Assembly (NCBI GenBank): GCA_021776595.1
Contig: JAJFFP010000037.1
Coordinates: forward strand, 1-64,000
Reading direction: 5' to 3'
From: Robiginitomaculum sp.
GTDB lineage: Bacteria > Pseudomonadota > Alphaproteobacteria > Caulobacterales > Maricaulaceae
Length of the DNA stretch: 64,000 bases
Positions 16,536 to 25,659 of this stretch are shown in pieces (position 1 is the first letter of the stretch; each line of letters starts with the position of its first letter). The notes below the pieces were generated by a model. That model saw nothing but the letters and a program-made list of their open reading frames with translations, made no database searches and was not told where the DNA came from. The position numbers and the translations under genes are program-made.

Positions 16536-17273
16536 TCAGCGCACGCTGCCAAGGCGCTCGATGGTGCGCTTGGAAAGGGTTTCTGCCTGATTGAGCATAT
16601 TGCTCACGGATTGATAGGCGCGGGTGGTTTCGATCATCCGGCTCATCTCGACAATGCCAACGACATTGGAGCGCTCCAGATGGTACTGCAGAACCTTTGG
16701 GGATTCCACGGCCAGAACTTCCAGATTAGCTGGCGCCTTGAAGCGTCCTTCGCCAACTTTTTTGAGTTTGTCCAAAGCATTAAAATTGGCAATGTCCAGC
16801 CGGGCAACCTCAAGCCCGCCGACCTGAACCGAACCATCTTTGGTGATCACCGGGGCTTCACCGTTCACATCCAGCACGATCGGCGCGCCGCCATCATCTA
16901 GCACCGCCATGCCATCCGAGGTGCTAAGTGTGCCGGTATCATTGACCGCAAAACGGCCATCGCGGGTATAGCGCTCCCCCTGCGGGGTTTCGATTACAAA
17001 AAAGCCGGGACCTTTTATGGCCAGATCAAAGGCTCTGCCGGTCTTTTCCAATTGCCCATCGGAGAAGCGGCGCGTGACCCCGGTATCTTGCACAAAATTA
17101 ATTTTAGATGGCCCGTCCAAATGCCGTGCCGACCCATCTGATACATTTTTTAGAAGCAGTTTTTCAACTTTGAAACCGGCGGTGGACATGTTGGCGATAT
17201 TGTTGGCAGTGACGTCCATTTGACGGCGCAGCACCATCTGCCGCGTAAGCCCAACCATTAGAGCGTTATTCAT
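16536..17273 (-). CDS. flgF: Flagellar proximal rod protein FlgF
   Basis: FlgF is a rod subunit of 245 residues. It has the N-terminal axial signature MDVTANNIANMSTAGFK (about residues 19-35), a central FlgEFG domain (FDLAIKGPGFFVIETPQGERYTRDG) and the C-terminal helix MIETTRAYQSVSNMLNQAE. AGGTGAA precedes the ATG. It heads flgF-flgG-flgA-flgH and has a sigma-54-like promoter 56 bases upstream. Confidence 0.97.
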   Translation of the reverse strand: MNNALMVGLTRQMVLRRQMDVTANNIANMSTAGFKVEKLLLKNVSDGSARHLDGPSKINFVQDTGVTRRFSDGQLEKTGRAFDLAIKGPGFFVIETPQGERYTRDGRFAVNDTGTLSTSDGMAVLDDGGAPIVLDVNGEAPVITKDGSVQVGGLEVARLDIANFNALDKLKKVGEGRFKAPANLEVLAVESPKVLQYHLERSNVVGIVEMSRMIETTRAYQSVSNMLNQAETLSKRTIERLGSVR

Positions 17274-17328
17274 GAGTTCACCTGCTTCTGCCGTGAAGGG
17301 CGCGTTCAGCGACCTGTGGTGATTACAT

Positions 17329-17345
17329 TGCAGGGATCATGCCAG
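17329..17345 (-). promoter_or_regulatory. Sigma-54-type promoter for flgF-flgG-flgA-flgH
   Basis: On the minus strand CTGGCATGATCCCTGCA has GG and GC at the correct -24/-12 spacing. Bases outside the core match the flgI site closely (CTGGCATGA in both). It lies 56 bases from the flgF start. The rest of the 273-base gap to fliL shows no gene; a TTAA at 17496 may be a half CtrA site for fliL. Confidence 0.55.
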
Positions 17346-17546
17346 ATATTTATAGCCTATCTTTCAATGTGTTACACCATACATATTCAGACATTACGGG
17401 CGCACTGGAACACTTCTGCCGGTAAGGCGGCAGGAAATGCCGTGATAATTCCACCGACATTGGCAGCGCAATATCCCGATTTTGGCAACATCTCCTTAAC
17501 CATAATTACGCCTATTATAAGAGAATGATTTTTTGCGGAGCATTTC

Positions 17547-18104
17547 ATGGCAAAAGAAGACGCAGAACCGGACGACGACACCGAAGATGAAGACGGTGAA
17601 GAAGGCGGGAAAAACAAAGGCGGACTGAAGAAAAAACTGCTTTTCATCGGCCTTCCTGTGCTTGTCGTGCTGTTGCTCGGCACGGCGGCTGCTTTGATGT
17701 TTCTGGGTGGTGACAAGGAAAGTGCCGATGCGGAACATGCCACCGTTGCGGGCGAAGAAGGTCATGAGGGTGCCGAAGGTGATGCCCATGGTGCCCCGGC
17801 ACCCGTGTTTTATGAGCTCCCGCCGATTTACGCCAATATCGTCGATGATGAGGGCGAAACCGCCGTGTTGAAACTGGTGGTGCTTCTGGAAGTAAAAGAT
17901 GAGGAAACCGTGGCTAAAATTGAGCCGGTATTACCGCGTATCGTGGACCGGTATCAGGGTTTCCTGCGTGAGTTGCGCATGGAGGATGTGAAGGGTTCGG
18001 CCGGTTATTACCGCCTGAAACTGGAGCTTCTGCGCCGCGTCAATCAGGCGGTGGCCCCGGTGCATGTCAACGATTTGACCATAGATACATTATTGGTGAA
18101 CTGA
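17547..18104 (+). CDS. fliL: Flagellar basal body-associated protein FliL
   Basis: FliL is an inner-membrane protein that rings the stators and affects torque. The 185-residue product has an acidic, low-complexity cytoplasmic N-terminus (residues 1-28), a single transmembrane helix (about 35-53, LLFIGLPVLVVLLLGTAAALMF), a linker rich in Glu, Gly and His, and a periplasmic SPFH-like domain ending NDLTIDTLLVN. It leads the plus-strand unit fliL-fliM-DUF6468-motE, five bases before fliM. Confidence 0.93.
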   Translation: MAKEDAEPDDDTEDEDGEEGGKNKGGLKKKLLFIGLPVLVVLLLGTAAALMFLGGDKESADAEHATVAGEEGHEGAEGDAHGAPAPVFYELPPIYANIVDDEGETAVLKLVVLLEVKDEETVAKIEPVLPRIVDRYQGFLRELRMEDVKGSAGYYRLKLELLRRVNQAVAPVHVNDLTIDTLLVN

Positions 18105-18108
18105 TAGA

Positions 18109-19290
18109 ATGAGCGACGATACTGATCAGGACGCCATGGCCGAAGAATGGGCCGCCATGGCCGAGGAAGATGGAACCGGCGGCGGAGCGGGCGCCGGTGA
18201 CGATGGTGCATCGGGTGAAGACCAGGACGCCATGGCCGCAGAATGGGCCGCCATGGCCGAAGGCGGCGATGATATGACCATTGCCGGGTCCGAAGAAGGC
18301 CCCGGTGCAGAGCGTATCCTCAACCAGGACGAAATTGACAACCTTCTTGGCTTTGAAGGCGGTGAGGAAGAAGATAGTGACAGTTCGGGCATTCGCTCGA
18401 TCATCAATACGGCGCTGGTTTCCTATGAACGCCTGCCCATGCTGGAGATTGTGTTTGACCGCCTGGTGCGGTTGATGACCACGTCTTTACGCAATTTTAC
18501 CTCCGATAATGTCGAAGTCAGTCTGGACAATATTTCCTCTATCCGCTTTGGCGATTACCTGAATTCCATTCCCCTGCCTGCCATATTGGCGGTGTTTCGG
18601 GCCGAGCAGTTGGACAATTATGGCTTGCTGACCGTGGATTCAAATCTGATTTATTCCATTGTTGATGTGCTGCTTGGCGGGCGGCGAGGCACGGCGGCCA
18701 TGCGTGTTGAGGGCCGCCCCTATACCACCATTGAGCGCCAGTTGGTGCAACGCATGATCGAGGTGGTGCTCAAAGATGCCCAGTCCGCATTCAAACCTTT
18801 GACAGAAATAGACTTTACCCTTGACCGTGTAGAAACCAATCCCCGTTTTGCCGCCATTGCACGCCCTGCCAATGCCGCCATTTTAGTGCGTCTGCGCATT
18901 GATATGGAAGATCGCGGCGGCCGAATTGAGCTGATGTTGCCTTACGCCACGTTAGAGCCCATTCGCAAAATGCTATTGCAGCAATTCATGGGCGAAAAAT
19001 TTGGCCGCGATAACATCTGGGAAAGCCATCTGGCCTCCGAGCTATGGTCAACCGCCATGGAGGTTAGCGCCGTGATTGATGAACACGACGTGCCCTTGCG
19101 CCAAATGCTGGAGCTGAAAGTCGGCGATACCCTGATGATGAATGCCACGCCGCAAAGTAATATCATGTTGCGATCCGGCAATATCAAACTGGCCAACGGG
19201 CGTATTGGACGACTGGGAAAAAATGTAGCGGTTCGTGTGCAAGATGGACTGCAACCGGACATTCGCCGCCGATTAGAGGAGCAAATGTGA
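18109..19290 (+). CDS. fliM: Flagellar motor switch protein FliM
   Basis: FliM is the middle switch protein and binds CheY-P. The CheY-binding motif LNQDEIDNLLGF lies near residues 64-75, unusually far from the start. Before it are two copies of a Trp-containing helix, DQDAMAEEWAAMAE (6-19) and DQDAMAAEWAAMAE (37-50), that resemble the N-terminal helix of FliN. The middle CheC-like domain (VVLKDAQSAF, ERQLVQRMIE) and the C-terminal SpoA domain (MLELKVGDTLMMNATPQSNI) are complete. It has 393 residues, longer than typical because of the N-terminal part. Confidence 0.97.
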   Translation: MSDDTDQDAMAEEWAAMAEEDGTGGGAGAGDDGASGEDQDAMAAEWAAMAEGGDDMTIAGSEEGPGAERILNQDEIDNLLGFEGGEEEDSDSSGIRSIINTALVSYERLPMLEIVFDRLVRLMTTSLRNFTSDNVEVSLDNISSIRFGDYLNSIPLPAILAVFRAEQLDNYGLLTVDSNLIYSIVDVLLGGRRGTAAMRVEGRPYTTIERQLVQRMIEVVLKDAQSAFKPLTEIDFTLDRVETNPRFAAIARPANAAILVRLRIDMEDRGGRIELMLPYATLEPIRKMLLQQFMGEKFGRDNIWESHLASELWSTAMEVSAVIDEHDVPLRQMLELKVGDTLMMNATPQSNIMLRSGNIKLANGRIGRLGKNVAVRVQDGLQPDIRRRLEEQM

Positions 19291-19652
19291 TGACACTGTC
19301 ACTCGGACTTGAAGGCCTGCTGGCGATATTATTGCTGGTCACGGTTTTTTACTGCTGGCGTCTGGATGGGCGATTAAACGCCTTGCGCCAAGGCCAAAAT
19401 GGCATGCGCGAAGCGATCATGGAGCTGATACAGGCCACGCAAAAAGCCGAAGCCTGTATCGAGGGCTTACGCGCCACTGCCGGGCAAAGCGGGGCAGAGC
19501 TGGATGCCAGCATCCACAGCGCCCAGAAACTGGCTGCCGACCTGCAAAGACTTGGCAGAAATGCGAATGATCATGCCCGGCCAATGGCAAGTAATGTCAG
19601 CCCGTCCCCGCGCGGCGGCGGGCTGCTGGATCGTTTAAGAGAAGCGGGTTAA
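19290..19652 (+). CDS. DUF6468 domain protein in the fliLM operon
   Basis: The 120-residue protein has one N-terminal transmembrane helix (LGLEGLLAILLLVTVFYCWRL) followed by a helical, Gln/Ala-rich cytoplasmic region. It matches the DUF6468 proteins that lie behind fliM in alphaproteobacteria; their function is not known, though a motor or stator role is likely from position. The start ATG overlaps the fliM stop (TGATG); a GTG directly before it is possible. It ends four bases before the motE-like gene. Confidence 0.8.
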   Translation: MTLSLGLEGLLAILLLVTVFYCWRLDGRLNALRQGQNGMREAIMELIQATQKAEACIEGLRATAGQSGAELDASIHSAQKLAADLQRLGRNANDHARPMASNVSPSPRGGGLLDRLREAG

Positions 19653-19656
19653 CCAA

Positions 19657-20394
19657 ATGACACGCCAAATTCGTATCCTTGCTTTTGTTGCCGTGCTGGC
19701 CATGGCTCTATTGGGCATGAAATCCTTTGAATTTACTTCGGAGGTTCTCGAATTTCTGGACCCGGCAACACCGGCCTGGGCATCATCTGGCGGTAAAAAG
19801 AAAGAAAAAAAGAAAAAAAACGAGCATGCCGCCCCGGCGCGAGCTGAAAAAGCTGATGAATATTTGGCATCGAACCAAAGAGAAGCCACAAATGAGCCAA
19901 CACCTGCGCCTTCATGTGAAGGCCCAAGCCTGGCTGAACAGGCCGGGTTAAGCGAGCAGGAACTGAATGTTTATCTGACCCTTGGTCAACGCAATAAGTT
20001 GCTTACCCGGCGCGAAAACGAAATCGCCACCCGCGAGGGATTATTACAGGTTTCCCAGCAACAAATTGATGAGCGCATAAAAACACTGGAAGCTCTAAAA
20101 GGCGATATAAATGACTTACTTGGCCAATTGGACCAACAAGAAGAGGCACAGATCCAGACCTTGATCAAACTCTATGATACCATGAAACCAAAACCGGCAG
20201 CGCAGATATTCGCAGGTCTTGATAAAGACGTTTTATTGCAGGTCGCCAGCCGGATCAAAGCGGATAATCTGGCCAAAATCATGGCCGCTATGCCTGCCAG
20301 AAAAGCCGCTGAATTAACGATGGCCATGGCCGCGCGCACTCGCCTGCCGGAAAAAGCAAAAGACCTTCCGGGCATTTCCGGCGGAGAAAAATAA
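19657..20394 (+). CDS. motE: MotE-family flagellar protein
   Basis: MotE is a periplasmic chaperone for MotC, which stabilises stators in rhizobia. The 245-residue product has a signal/anchor (residues 5-24), a Lys/Glu-rich linker (KKKEKKKKNEH), a coiled coil (about 110-165, LLTRRENEIATREGLLQV) and the MgtE-N-like domain LIKLYDTMKPKPAAQIFAGLD...LAKIMAAMPARKAAELT. This architecture is that of MotE. The neighbour motC is not in the window. It closes the fliL operon. Confidence 0.85.
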   Translation: MTRQIRILAFVAVLAMALLGMKSFEFTSEVLEFLDPATPAWASSGGKKKEKKKKNEHAAPARAEKADEYLASNQREATNEPTPAPSCEGPSLAEQAGLSEQELNVYLTLGQRNKLLTRRENEIATREGLLQVSQQQIDERIKTLEALKGDINDLLGQLDQQEEAQIQTLIKLYDTMKPKPAAQIFAGLDKDVLLQVASRIKADNLAKIMAAMPARKAAELTMAMAARTRLPEKAKDLPGISGGEK

Positions 20395-20487
20395 GGGCAT
20401 TTTACAGCCCATTAAGACGTCTGTGGTAATGGTAACAATCAGCTTTATCACAATGAACATATCTCACTTGTCAAACTGGGGCTCAAA

Positions 20488-20979
20488 ATGAGAAAATCTC
20501 ACGCGGAAGGTGTTTTGATCACCCCTCCGGATACATTACGAAAAAAAATTGGCGGCAAGCTGGGTCCTGTAGATATGGATGCGATCGCCAAGGCAGAAGC
20601 TGCCATTGTCTCCTTATCTGGTAATTTTGATGAGTGGATAAACGACGAAGTTACCAAACTTGAAAATGCCCGCAAGGGTGTGCTCAGTGAAGGCATAGAC
20701 GGGGATTCAGGACAAAGTTTATTTAACGCCGCCCATGACTTAAAGGGCCTGGGCCTCACCTATGGCTATCCATTTGTCAGCAGCATGGCCGATTCCCTAT
20801 GCTCAATTACGCTTGAAAAAGAGATTCGTGCCAAAGCACCACTGTCACTGGTCAATGCCCATGTAGATGGTATCCGGGCGGTCGTGCGCGGCCATATCAA
20901 AACCACGAACCATCCCGTAGGTAAAGCGCTCCTCAAGGAGTTATCAGACCGTGCCAGGGAATTTCTGACCAAAGCCTGA
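20488..20979 (+). CDS. Histidine phosphotransfer (HPt) domain protein
   Basis: The 163-residue protein has an HPt core with the phosphorylatable His83 in NAAHDLKGLGLTYGYP. The following helices (SMADSLCSITLEKEIRAK) complete the four-helix bundle. It has no kinase or receiver domain, so it would pass phosphate between separate partners. It follows the fliL operon by 93 bases. A role in flagellar or cell-cycle signalling is inference from position. Its stop codon lies inside a half copy of a genomic REP repeat (20975-20996). Confidence 0.8.
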   Translation: MRKSHAEGVLITPPDTLRKKIGGKLGPVDMDAIAKAEAAIVSLSGNFDEWINDEVTKLENARKGVLSEGIDGDSGQSLFNAAHDLKGLGLTYGYPFVSSMADSLCSITLEKEIRAKAPLSLVNAHVDGIRAVVRGHIKTTNHPVGKALLKELSDRAREFLTKA

Positions 20980-20996
20980 GCTTGTCCAAGGATGGA
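20975..20996 (-). repeat. Half copy of the CCTTCGACAAGCTCAGG-type REP element
   Basis: GCCTGAGCTTGTCCAAGGATGG matches one arm of the inverted repeats at 37866-37940 and 42628-42701 with one change. It contains the TGA stop of the HPt gene. It opens the 621-base stretch without genes (20980-21600); 20997-21098 and 21444-21600 show nothing else I can support. Confidence 0.7.
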
Positions 20997-21098
20997 TGGC
21001 ACCATACCCCGATATTACCCCAAAAGCGCGCCTGTGGGACAAGAGTAGGCAATCCCCCGCGTTTGAAAACAGGACACGGCCAGGAAACCAGCCACTTT

Positions 21099-21228
21099 CT
21101 TCTCCCATAGTGAGAAGAGTAAGATGAGGGGATGGAGCGCTATAAGGCATATCTTTGCATTTGCGTTTATCAACCCGCAAGCCCCTCACCCCGGCCCTCT
21201 CCCGCTTTCCTTTTGGGGGAGAGAGGAG
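21099..21228. repeat. Inverted pair of CTCTCCC/GGGAGAG hairpin repeats, second locus
   Basis: CTTCTC-N7-GAGAAG (21099-21117) and a second unit with CCCCTCACCCCGGCCCTCTCCC and GGGGGAGAG (about 21182-21228) face each other, as in the msrP-msrQ gap. It directly abuts copy 2 of the phased CCCT repeat. Confidence 0.7.
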
Positions 21229-21230
21229 TT

Positions 21231-21443
21231 ATCCCGTGCATAAACTGACAAGGGGCATTTTGAGGGTCACAACTACCCCTTAATGACCCTCACACTGTCC
21301 CTGAAATGCCCCTAAAGTGACCCTTATCGCCCTTTTATGGACCCTTAAATCAGGCTTATTGACCCTTATTGACCCTGTGTTTTTTGGGGGTTACCCATAA
21401 TTATCCCCGCCTACGCAAAGCCGCGTATAATGGGGCAATTTGA
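21231..21443 (+). repeat. Phased CCCT repeat element, copy 2
   Basis: Same length and order as copy 1. CCCT motifs start at 21277, 21287, 21299, 21310, 21321, 21330, 21342, 21363 and 21373. The 45-base end module (about 21400-21443) has TTATCCCCGC and TATAAT. It lies about 158 bases before the SulP gene. Core identity with copy 1 is high, for example an exact match across GCCCTTTTATGGACCC and its downstream neighbours. Confidence 0.8.
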
Positions 21444-21600
21444 GTGGAGAACTGTGCCCAGCCAAGGGAGCACAGAGCCTTGGCAATTGGCATGTCTTGG
21501 GAAAACCATGCAGTAACATATTGCTTTGCTACAAAACTGCCCTATGAGGGCGATCCGCTGCACACAAGTGCGCTATAGAATTCAAGAAAATGAGTAAAGT

Positions 21601-23205
21601 ATGAGAGCCTCCCTTGCCGCTTTTGTAGATCATATGTCTGGCACCTATGATAATGCAGATCGTTTCTCCCCTGGCCGCATCAAAATTGAAGTATTAGCGG
21701 GCCTGACCGTTGCCCTGGCTTTGGTTCCAGAAGCGGTTGCCTTCGCTTTTGTCGCCGGAGTACATCCACTGGTCGGGCTTTATGCAGCCTTTCTGGTTGG
21801 TCTGATTACCGCATTGCTTGGTGGACAACCGGGCATGATTTCCGGTGCCACAGGTGCACTGGCCGTGGTTATGGTGGCGCTGGTCGCCGGGCACGGCGTC
21901 GAATACCTCTTTGCTACCGTTGTCTTGATGGGCATTTTGCAAATCCTGGCCGGGGTGTTTCGCCTTGGCAAACTTATCCGTCTGGTGCCGCATCCGGTTA
22001 TGTTGGGCTTTGTCAATGGGTTGGCTATCGTGATATTTCTGGCGCAACTGACACAATTTCAGGTCGGGCCGGAAGGCGACAGGGTCTGGATGAGCGGCCT
22101 GCCACTGGCGATGACGCTTGGGCTGGTGGCGCTGACCATGGGGATCATCTGGCTGATGCCCAAAATCACCAGCGCGATACCGGCCCCGCTGGCTGGCATT
22201 GCTGTCGTTGCCGCCATAGTGATCGGTTTTGGTCTGGATGTGCCGCGCGTCGGTGATTTGGCAAGTATTCAGGGCGGTTTGCCCAGCTTTCATATCCCCA
22301 CAGTGCCGTTCAATCTGCAAACTCTTGAAATCATTTTTCCCTACGCGCTGATACTGGCCGCGATTGGCCTCATAGAGAGCCTGCTGACACTGAACCTTGT
22401 CGGTGAGATTGCCGGCAAGCACAGTGGCGGTGCCTCTCGGGAGTGTATCGCCCAGGGTCTGGCCAATACACTGACCGGCTTTTTTGGCGGCATGGGTGGC
22501 TGCGCCATGATCGGACAATCCATGATCAATGTGAAATCGGGCGGCCGTACGCGGCTCTCTGCCCTTGCCGCCGCATTGTTTTTGTTAGTGTTCATACTGG
22601 TAGCTTCCGGCCTGATTGAACAGATACCCCTCGCGGCACTGGTGGGGGTAATGTTCATGGTGGTCATTGGCACATTTGCCTGGAACAGCCTTCGCATCAT
22701 GCGTAGAATTCCACTGACTGATGCCTTCGTCATTGTTCTGGTTACGATCGTTACAGTGATGTATGATCTGGCCACAGCGGTTGTCGTCGGGGTTATTGTA
22801 TCGGCGCTCGCCTATGCCTGGAACAACGCACGGCGCATCCATGCCACCACCCGCGAAAGCCATAGCGAAGCCGGGGCCAAGGTCTATGAAATCGAAGGAC
22901 CGTTATTTTTTGGCTCCACAGATGGCTTTGCCGAGCTCTTCACCCCGGATCAGGACCCCGATGTGGTCATTGTAGACTTTATGCGCTCTCGTGTGGTTGA
23001 CCAATCCGCGCTGCAGGCCATTGAAGCGCTGGCAGGCCAGTATCAAAAACGCGGGAAAAAACTGCAATTACGTCATTTGTCCCGCGATTGTCACAAACTG
23101 TTAAACCGTGCCGGGCAACTCATGGTTGATTCAAATGATGATCCAGACTATGGCTTGGCGGTGGATTATTCTGTGCGAACCGGAATTCTGGCAGGCGGAC
23201 ATTGA
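21601..23205 (+). CDS. SulP/SLC26-family anion transporter with STAS domain
   Basis: This 534-residue inner-membrane protein has the SulP signature near the N-terminus ([38 protein letters not shown]) and 10-14 hydrophobic helices to about residue 400. A C-terminal STAS domain follows (about 420-525, [43 protein letters not shown]). Family members carry sulfate, bicarbonate or dicarboxylates; the substrate cannot be told here. It is a single gene between a repeat cluster and a cytochrome c gene. Confidence 0.93.
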   Translation: MRASLAAFVDHMSGTYDNADRFSPGRIKIEVLAGLTVALALVPEAVAFAFVAGVHPLVGLYAAFLVGLITALLGGQPGMISGATGALAVVMVALVAGHGVEYLFATVVLMGILQILAGVFRLGKLIRLVPHPVMLGFVNGLAIVIFLAQLTQFQVGPEGDRVWMSGLPLAMTLGLVALTMGIIWLMPKITSAIPAPLAGIAVVAAIVIGFGLDVPRVGDLASIQGGLPSFHIPTVPFNLQTLEIIFPYALILAAIGLIESLLTLNLVGEIAGKHSGGASRECIAQGLANTLTGFFGGMGGCAMIGQSMINVKSGGRTRLSALAAALFLLVFILVASGLIEQIPLAALVGVMFMVVIGTFAWNSLRIMRRIPLTDAFVIVLVTIVTVMYDLATAVVVGVIVSALAYAWNNARRIHATTRESHSEAGAKVYEIEGPLFFGSTDGFAELFTPDQDPDVVIVDFMRSRVVDQSALQAIEALAGQYQKRGKKLQLRHLSRDCHKLLNRAGQLMVDSNDDPDYGLAVDYSVRTGILAGGH

Positions 23206-23316
23206 TGGATGGGGTAGTGCGCCGTTTTGTCGCGCATAGTTTGCTTCTGGTTCGCAATCACTGCGCCTATATGAGCCAGACAAGTTTGCTTGTGTGCCAT
23301 AAAAAGGAACAAAAAA

Positions 23317-23703
23317 ATGCGTCATACAATTGGATTAATTCTAGGCACCGCACTAGCCCTTGGGCTGAGCGCCAATACAGTTTTGGCCGATGATCACGCC
23401 GCCGGTGAGGCCGTCTTCAAAAAGTGCAGGGCCTGTCATTCCATTGAACCTGGCAAGAAGCGGGTTGGCCCCAGCCTTTTTGGTGTAGTGGGGCGCACGC
23501 CCGGCACGGCAGAGGGCTTTAAATACAGCCCATCCATGATTGCATATGGTAAAACCGGCGCGGTCTGGGATGATGCTACGCTCGATAGCTATCTTGCTTC
23601 GCCGCGCAAATTGGTCAAAAAAACCAGAATGGCTTTTCCCGGAATAAAAGGCGAAGAGGATCGCAAGGCCTTAATCGAGTATCTGGAAACGCTACACGAT
23701 TGA
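23317..23703 (+). CDS. Class I cytochrome c, periplasmic
   Basis: From ATG 23317 (AAAAAGGAAC upstream) the 128-residue product has a Sec signal (to about residue 24, ANTVLADD) and a single heme site CRACH (about 36-40). The family block KRVGPSLFGVVGRTPGTAEGFKYS follows, with TRMAFPGIK giving the axial methionine. It resembles cytochrome c2/c550 soluble electron carriers. It ends eight bases before the convergent murA. Confidence 0.95.
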   Translation: MRHTIGLILGTALALGLSANTVLADDHAAGEAVFKKCRACHSIEPGKKRVGPSLFGVVGRTPGTAEGFKYSPSMIAYGKTGAVWDDATLDSYLASPRKLVKKTRMAFPGIKGEEDRKALIEYLETLHD

Positions 23704-23711
23704 GGGCGCGA

Positions 23712-24980
23712 TTAGGTTTCGCGGACACGTTTTATGTCTGCACCAAGGGCGCTGAGTTTGCGCTCCAGTCCCTCAAAGCCACGGTCAAGATGGTAGACCC
23801 GGTTTACCTCGCTCTGTCCTTTGGCGCTTAATGCTGCAATGACCAGTGATACGCTGGCACGCAGGTCTGTGGCCATAATCGGTGCACCATGCAGTGTCGG
23901 CATTCCGCGCACAATGGCTTCGCGGCCATGCACGGTGATGTCTGCACCCAGACGCGAAAGTTCTGGCGCGTGCATAAAACGGTTCTCGAATATGGTTTCA
24001 CGAATGATAGACGCCCCGTTCGCACGGCACATCACCGCCATAAATTGCGCCTGTAAATCAGTGGGAAAGCCCGGATAAGCTTGGGTTTCCACATCGGCAG
24101 CAGCACAGCGATCATTTTTCTGAATGATGCGCACGGTCTGCGCATCTACGTGCTCAACGCCTGAGTCAATGGCCCGCATTCGATCCCACAACGCCCCCAG
24201 ATGCGCAGGATCACAATTCTCGATCAGCACATCACCGCCTGTTGCGGCTACGGCAAGCGCATAGGTGCCCGCCTCGATCCGGTCCGGCACCACCCGGTGT
24301 GTTGCACCCGCCAGACTGGAAACCCCCTTGATCGTTATGGTCGCGCTGCCTGCCCCCGTAACCTTGGCCCCCATAGCATTCAAACAATTGGCCAGGTCAG
24401 TAATTTCCGGCTCCCGCGCGGCATTTTCCAATACCGTTTCACCCTTGGCCAGCACCGCCGCCAGCAGAGCGTGTTCCGTTGCCCCAACGGATACAAAGGG
24501 AAAGTTGATCTGTGCGCCCTGCAGACCTTTAGGCGCATTGGCCACCGCATAGCCTTCTTGAAGATCAATCTGCACCCCCATGGCCTCAAGGGCTTTTAGG
24601 TGCAAATCCACAGGACGCGCGCCAATGGCGCACCCACCCGGCAAGGAGACGCGGGCATGGCCCTGGCGGGCCAGCAAAGGCCCCAGCACATTAAAGGTGG
24701 CGCGCATTTTACGCACCAGATCGTAAGGCGCGAATGGCGCGGCAAGGGCTTTGGCATGAAGCCGCATCTGTGTGCCATTTTCCCGGCTAACGTCCACGCC
24801 CAGATGGGCAAGCAAATGGGCCATAAAACGGGTGTCGGCGAGATCTGGCATATTGGTCAGCGTTATGGGTGCATCACTCAGTAAAGCGGCAGCCATGAGC
24901 TTTAACGCCGAATTTTTGGCGCCATTAATGCGAACCTGTCCGTTTAAGGCATTACCGCCATTGATTACGATTTTATCCAT
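23712..24980 (-). CDS. murA: UDP-N-acetylglucosamine 1-carboxyvinyltransferase MurA
   Basis: MurA commits UDP-GlcNAc to peptidoglycan synthesis by adding enolpyruvate from PEP. The 422-residue protein has the substrate site [16 protein letters not shown] (about 19-34), the catalytic Cys117 in [13 protein letters not shown] (fosfomycin target), and [15 protein letters not shown]. Length and motifs are complete. A short basic protein gene lies upstream on the same strand. Confidence 0.98.
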   Translation of the reverse strand: MDKIVINGGNALNGQVRINGAKNSALKLMAAALLSDAPITLTNMPDLADTRFMAHLLAHLGVDVSRENGTQMRLHAKALAAPFAPYDLVRKMRATFNVLGPLLARQGHARVSLPGGCAIGARPVDLHLKALEAMGVQIDLQEGYAVANAPKGLQGAQINFPFVSVGATEHALLAAVLAKGETVLENAAREPEITDLANCLNAMGAKVTGAGSATITIKGVSSLAGATHRVVPDRIEAGTYALAVAATGGDVLIENCDPAHLGALWDRMRAIDSGVEHVDAQTVRIIQKNDRCAAADVETQAYPGFPTDLQAQFMAVMCRANGASIIRETIFENRFMHAPELSRLGADITVHGREAIVRGMPTLHGAPIMATDLRASVSLVIAALSAKGQSEVNRVYHLDRGFEGLERKLSALGADIKRVRET

Positions 24981-25033
24981 GGCCGGGGGATAGCGGCCAG
25001 ATCAGGCCAGGGCAAGACCAAAGCAGGGCAGAT

Positions 25034-25180
25034 TTATGGTTTTACTGGTTTTGAGGGTGTGGCAGACCGGCTTGACATGCCCGCTTTACGGCGACGTAAA
25101 TTGGCGCGTAATGCCTCGGCAAGGCGTTCTTCTTTGGTCTGTGGCGAGGTTTTCTTGCGCCCGTCCGTGCTCTTGCTCAT
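25034..25180 (-). CDS. Small basic hypothetical protein upstream of murA
   Basis: A 48-residue protein rich in Lys and Arg, with a central helix EERLAEALRANLRRRKAGM and a Ser/Pro/Lys tail. Short proteins of this pattern are often annotated beside murA in alphaproteobacteria; no function is known. ATG 25180 is the natural start; longer versions would run through the tRNA promoter region. Same strand as murA, 53 bases before it. Confidence 0.65.
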   Translation of the reverse strand: MSKSTDGRKKTSPQTKEERLAEALRANLRRRKAGMSSRSATPSKPVKP

Positions 25181-25291
25181 AAAAATGCACCCATAAACAG
25201 AAGGAAGTGAGGCTATACCCTTTATCTCACCCTGACACTGGGCTATATGCGCAGCCCAACAGGCATTTGTCCATGTGCACATAGCCTGCCC

Positions 25292-25366
25292 GCCGCAGTA
25301 GCTCAGTGGTAGAGCGCGTCATTGGTAATGACGAGGTCGGGAGTTCAATTCTCCCCTGCGGCACCA
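25292..25366 (+). tRNA. tRNA-Thr (anticodon GGT)
   Basis: The acceptor arms GCCGCAG and CTGCGGC pair fully. The D arm GCTCAGTGGTAGAGC, anticodon loop TTGGTAA (anticodon GGT) and T arm GGGAGTTCAATTCTCCC are regular. The CCA end is encoded (25364-25366). Confidence 0.97.
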
Positions 25367-25388
25367 TTTTTGTTTGATCTCGCGGCAA

Positions 25389-25447
25389 TGCGCTACGCGC
25401 AGACTTCCGATGGGCCGGCAAACGATTGCCGGGGTGCAGTCGCACCC
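25389..25447. other. Cluster of three short hairpins downstream of tRNA-Thr
   Basis: TGCGC-TAC-GCGCA (about 25389-25401), CCGGCAA-ACGA-TTGCCGG (25415-25432) and GGGTGC-AGTC-GCACCC (25432-25447) follow each other. They may form a structured transcript or processing site behind the tRNA. The rest of 25448-25586 shows nothing I can support. Confidence 0.4.
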
Positions 25448-25586
25448 TGGAAGGCTTGAGAACCCTCACTCATGCGCGTTATCCGTTGTCCTACCCGGAC
25501 GCGGCTGGGATACAATATTAACACTTTGAGTTTGCTTTTTCTTTGTCATACCTCGATTTATTCGGAGTATCCAAAAAAGCGGTCAG

Positions 25587-25652
25587 TCAAAACTGGACCC
25601 GGATCAAGTCCGGGATGAAGTAGCAAGAGCCTACATCGGAATGACGCCTGTA
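25587..25652 (-). repeat. CCCGGACTTGATCCGGG-type intergenic repeat
   Basis: A stem CCCGGA/TCCGGG with loop TCAAG (near 25598-25614), flanked by ATGAAGTAGC and GGAATGACG, matches repeats seen widely between genes in alphaproteobacteria. It lies just beyond the stop of the glycosyltransferase gene and could act as its transcription end. Confidence 0.6.
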
Positions 25653-25659
25653 AAACGCA

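Noticed and set aside
21694-22518. 274-residue minus-strand frame
   Set aside because: It lies fully antisense to the SulP gene and has a His/Gln-rich composition unlike the window's proteins.
25227-25469. 80-residue minus-strand frame over tRNA-Thr with PTSSLPMTRSTTELLRR
   Set aside because: It is the antisense translation of the tRNA, a known false protein in many annotations.
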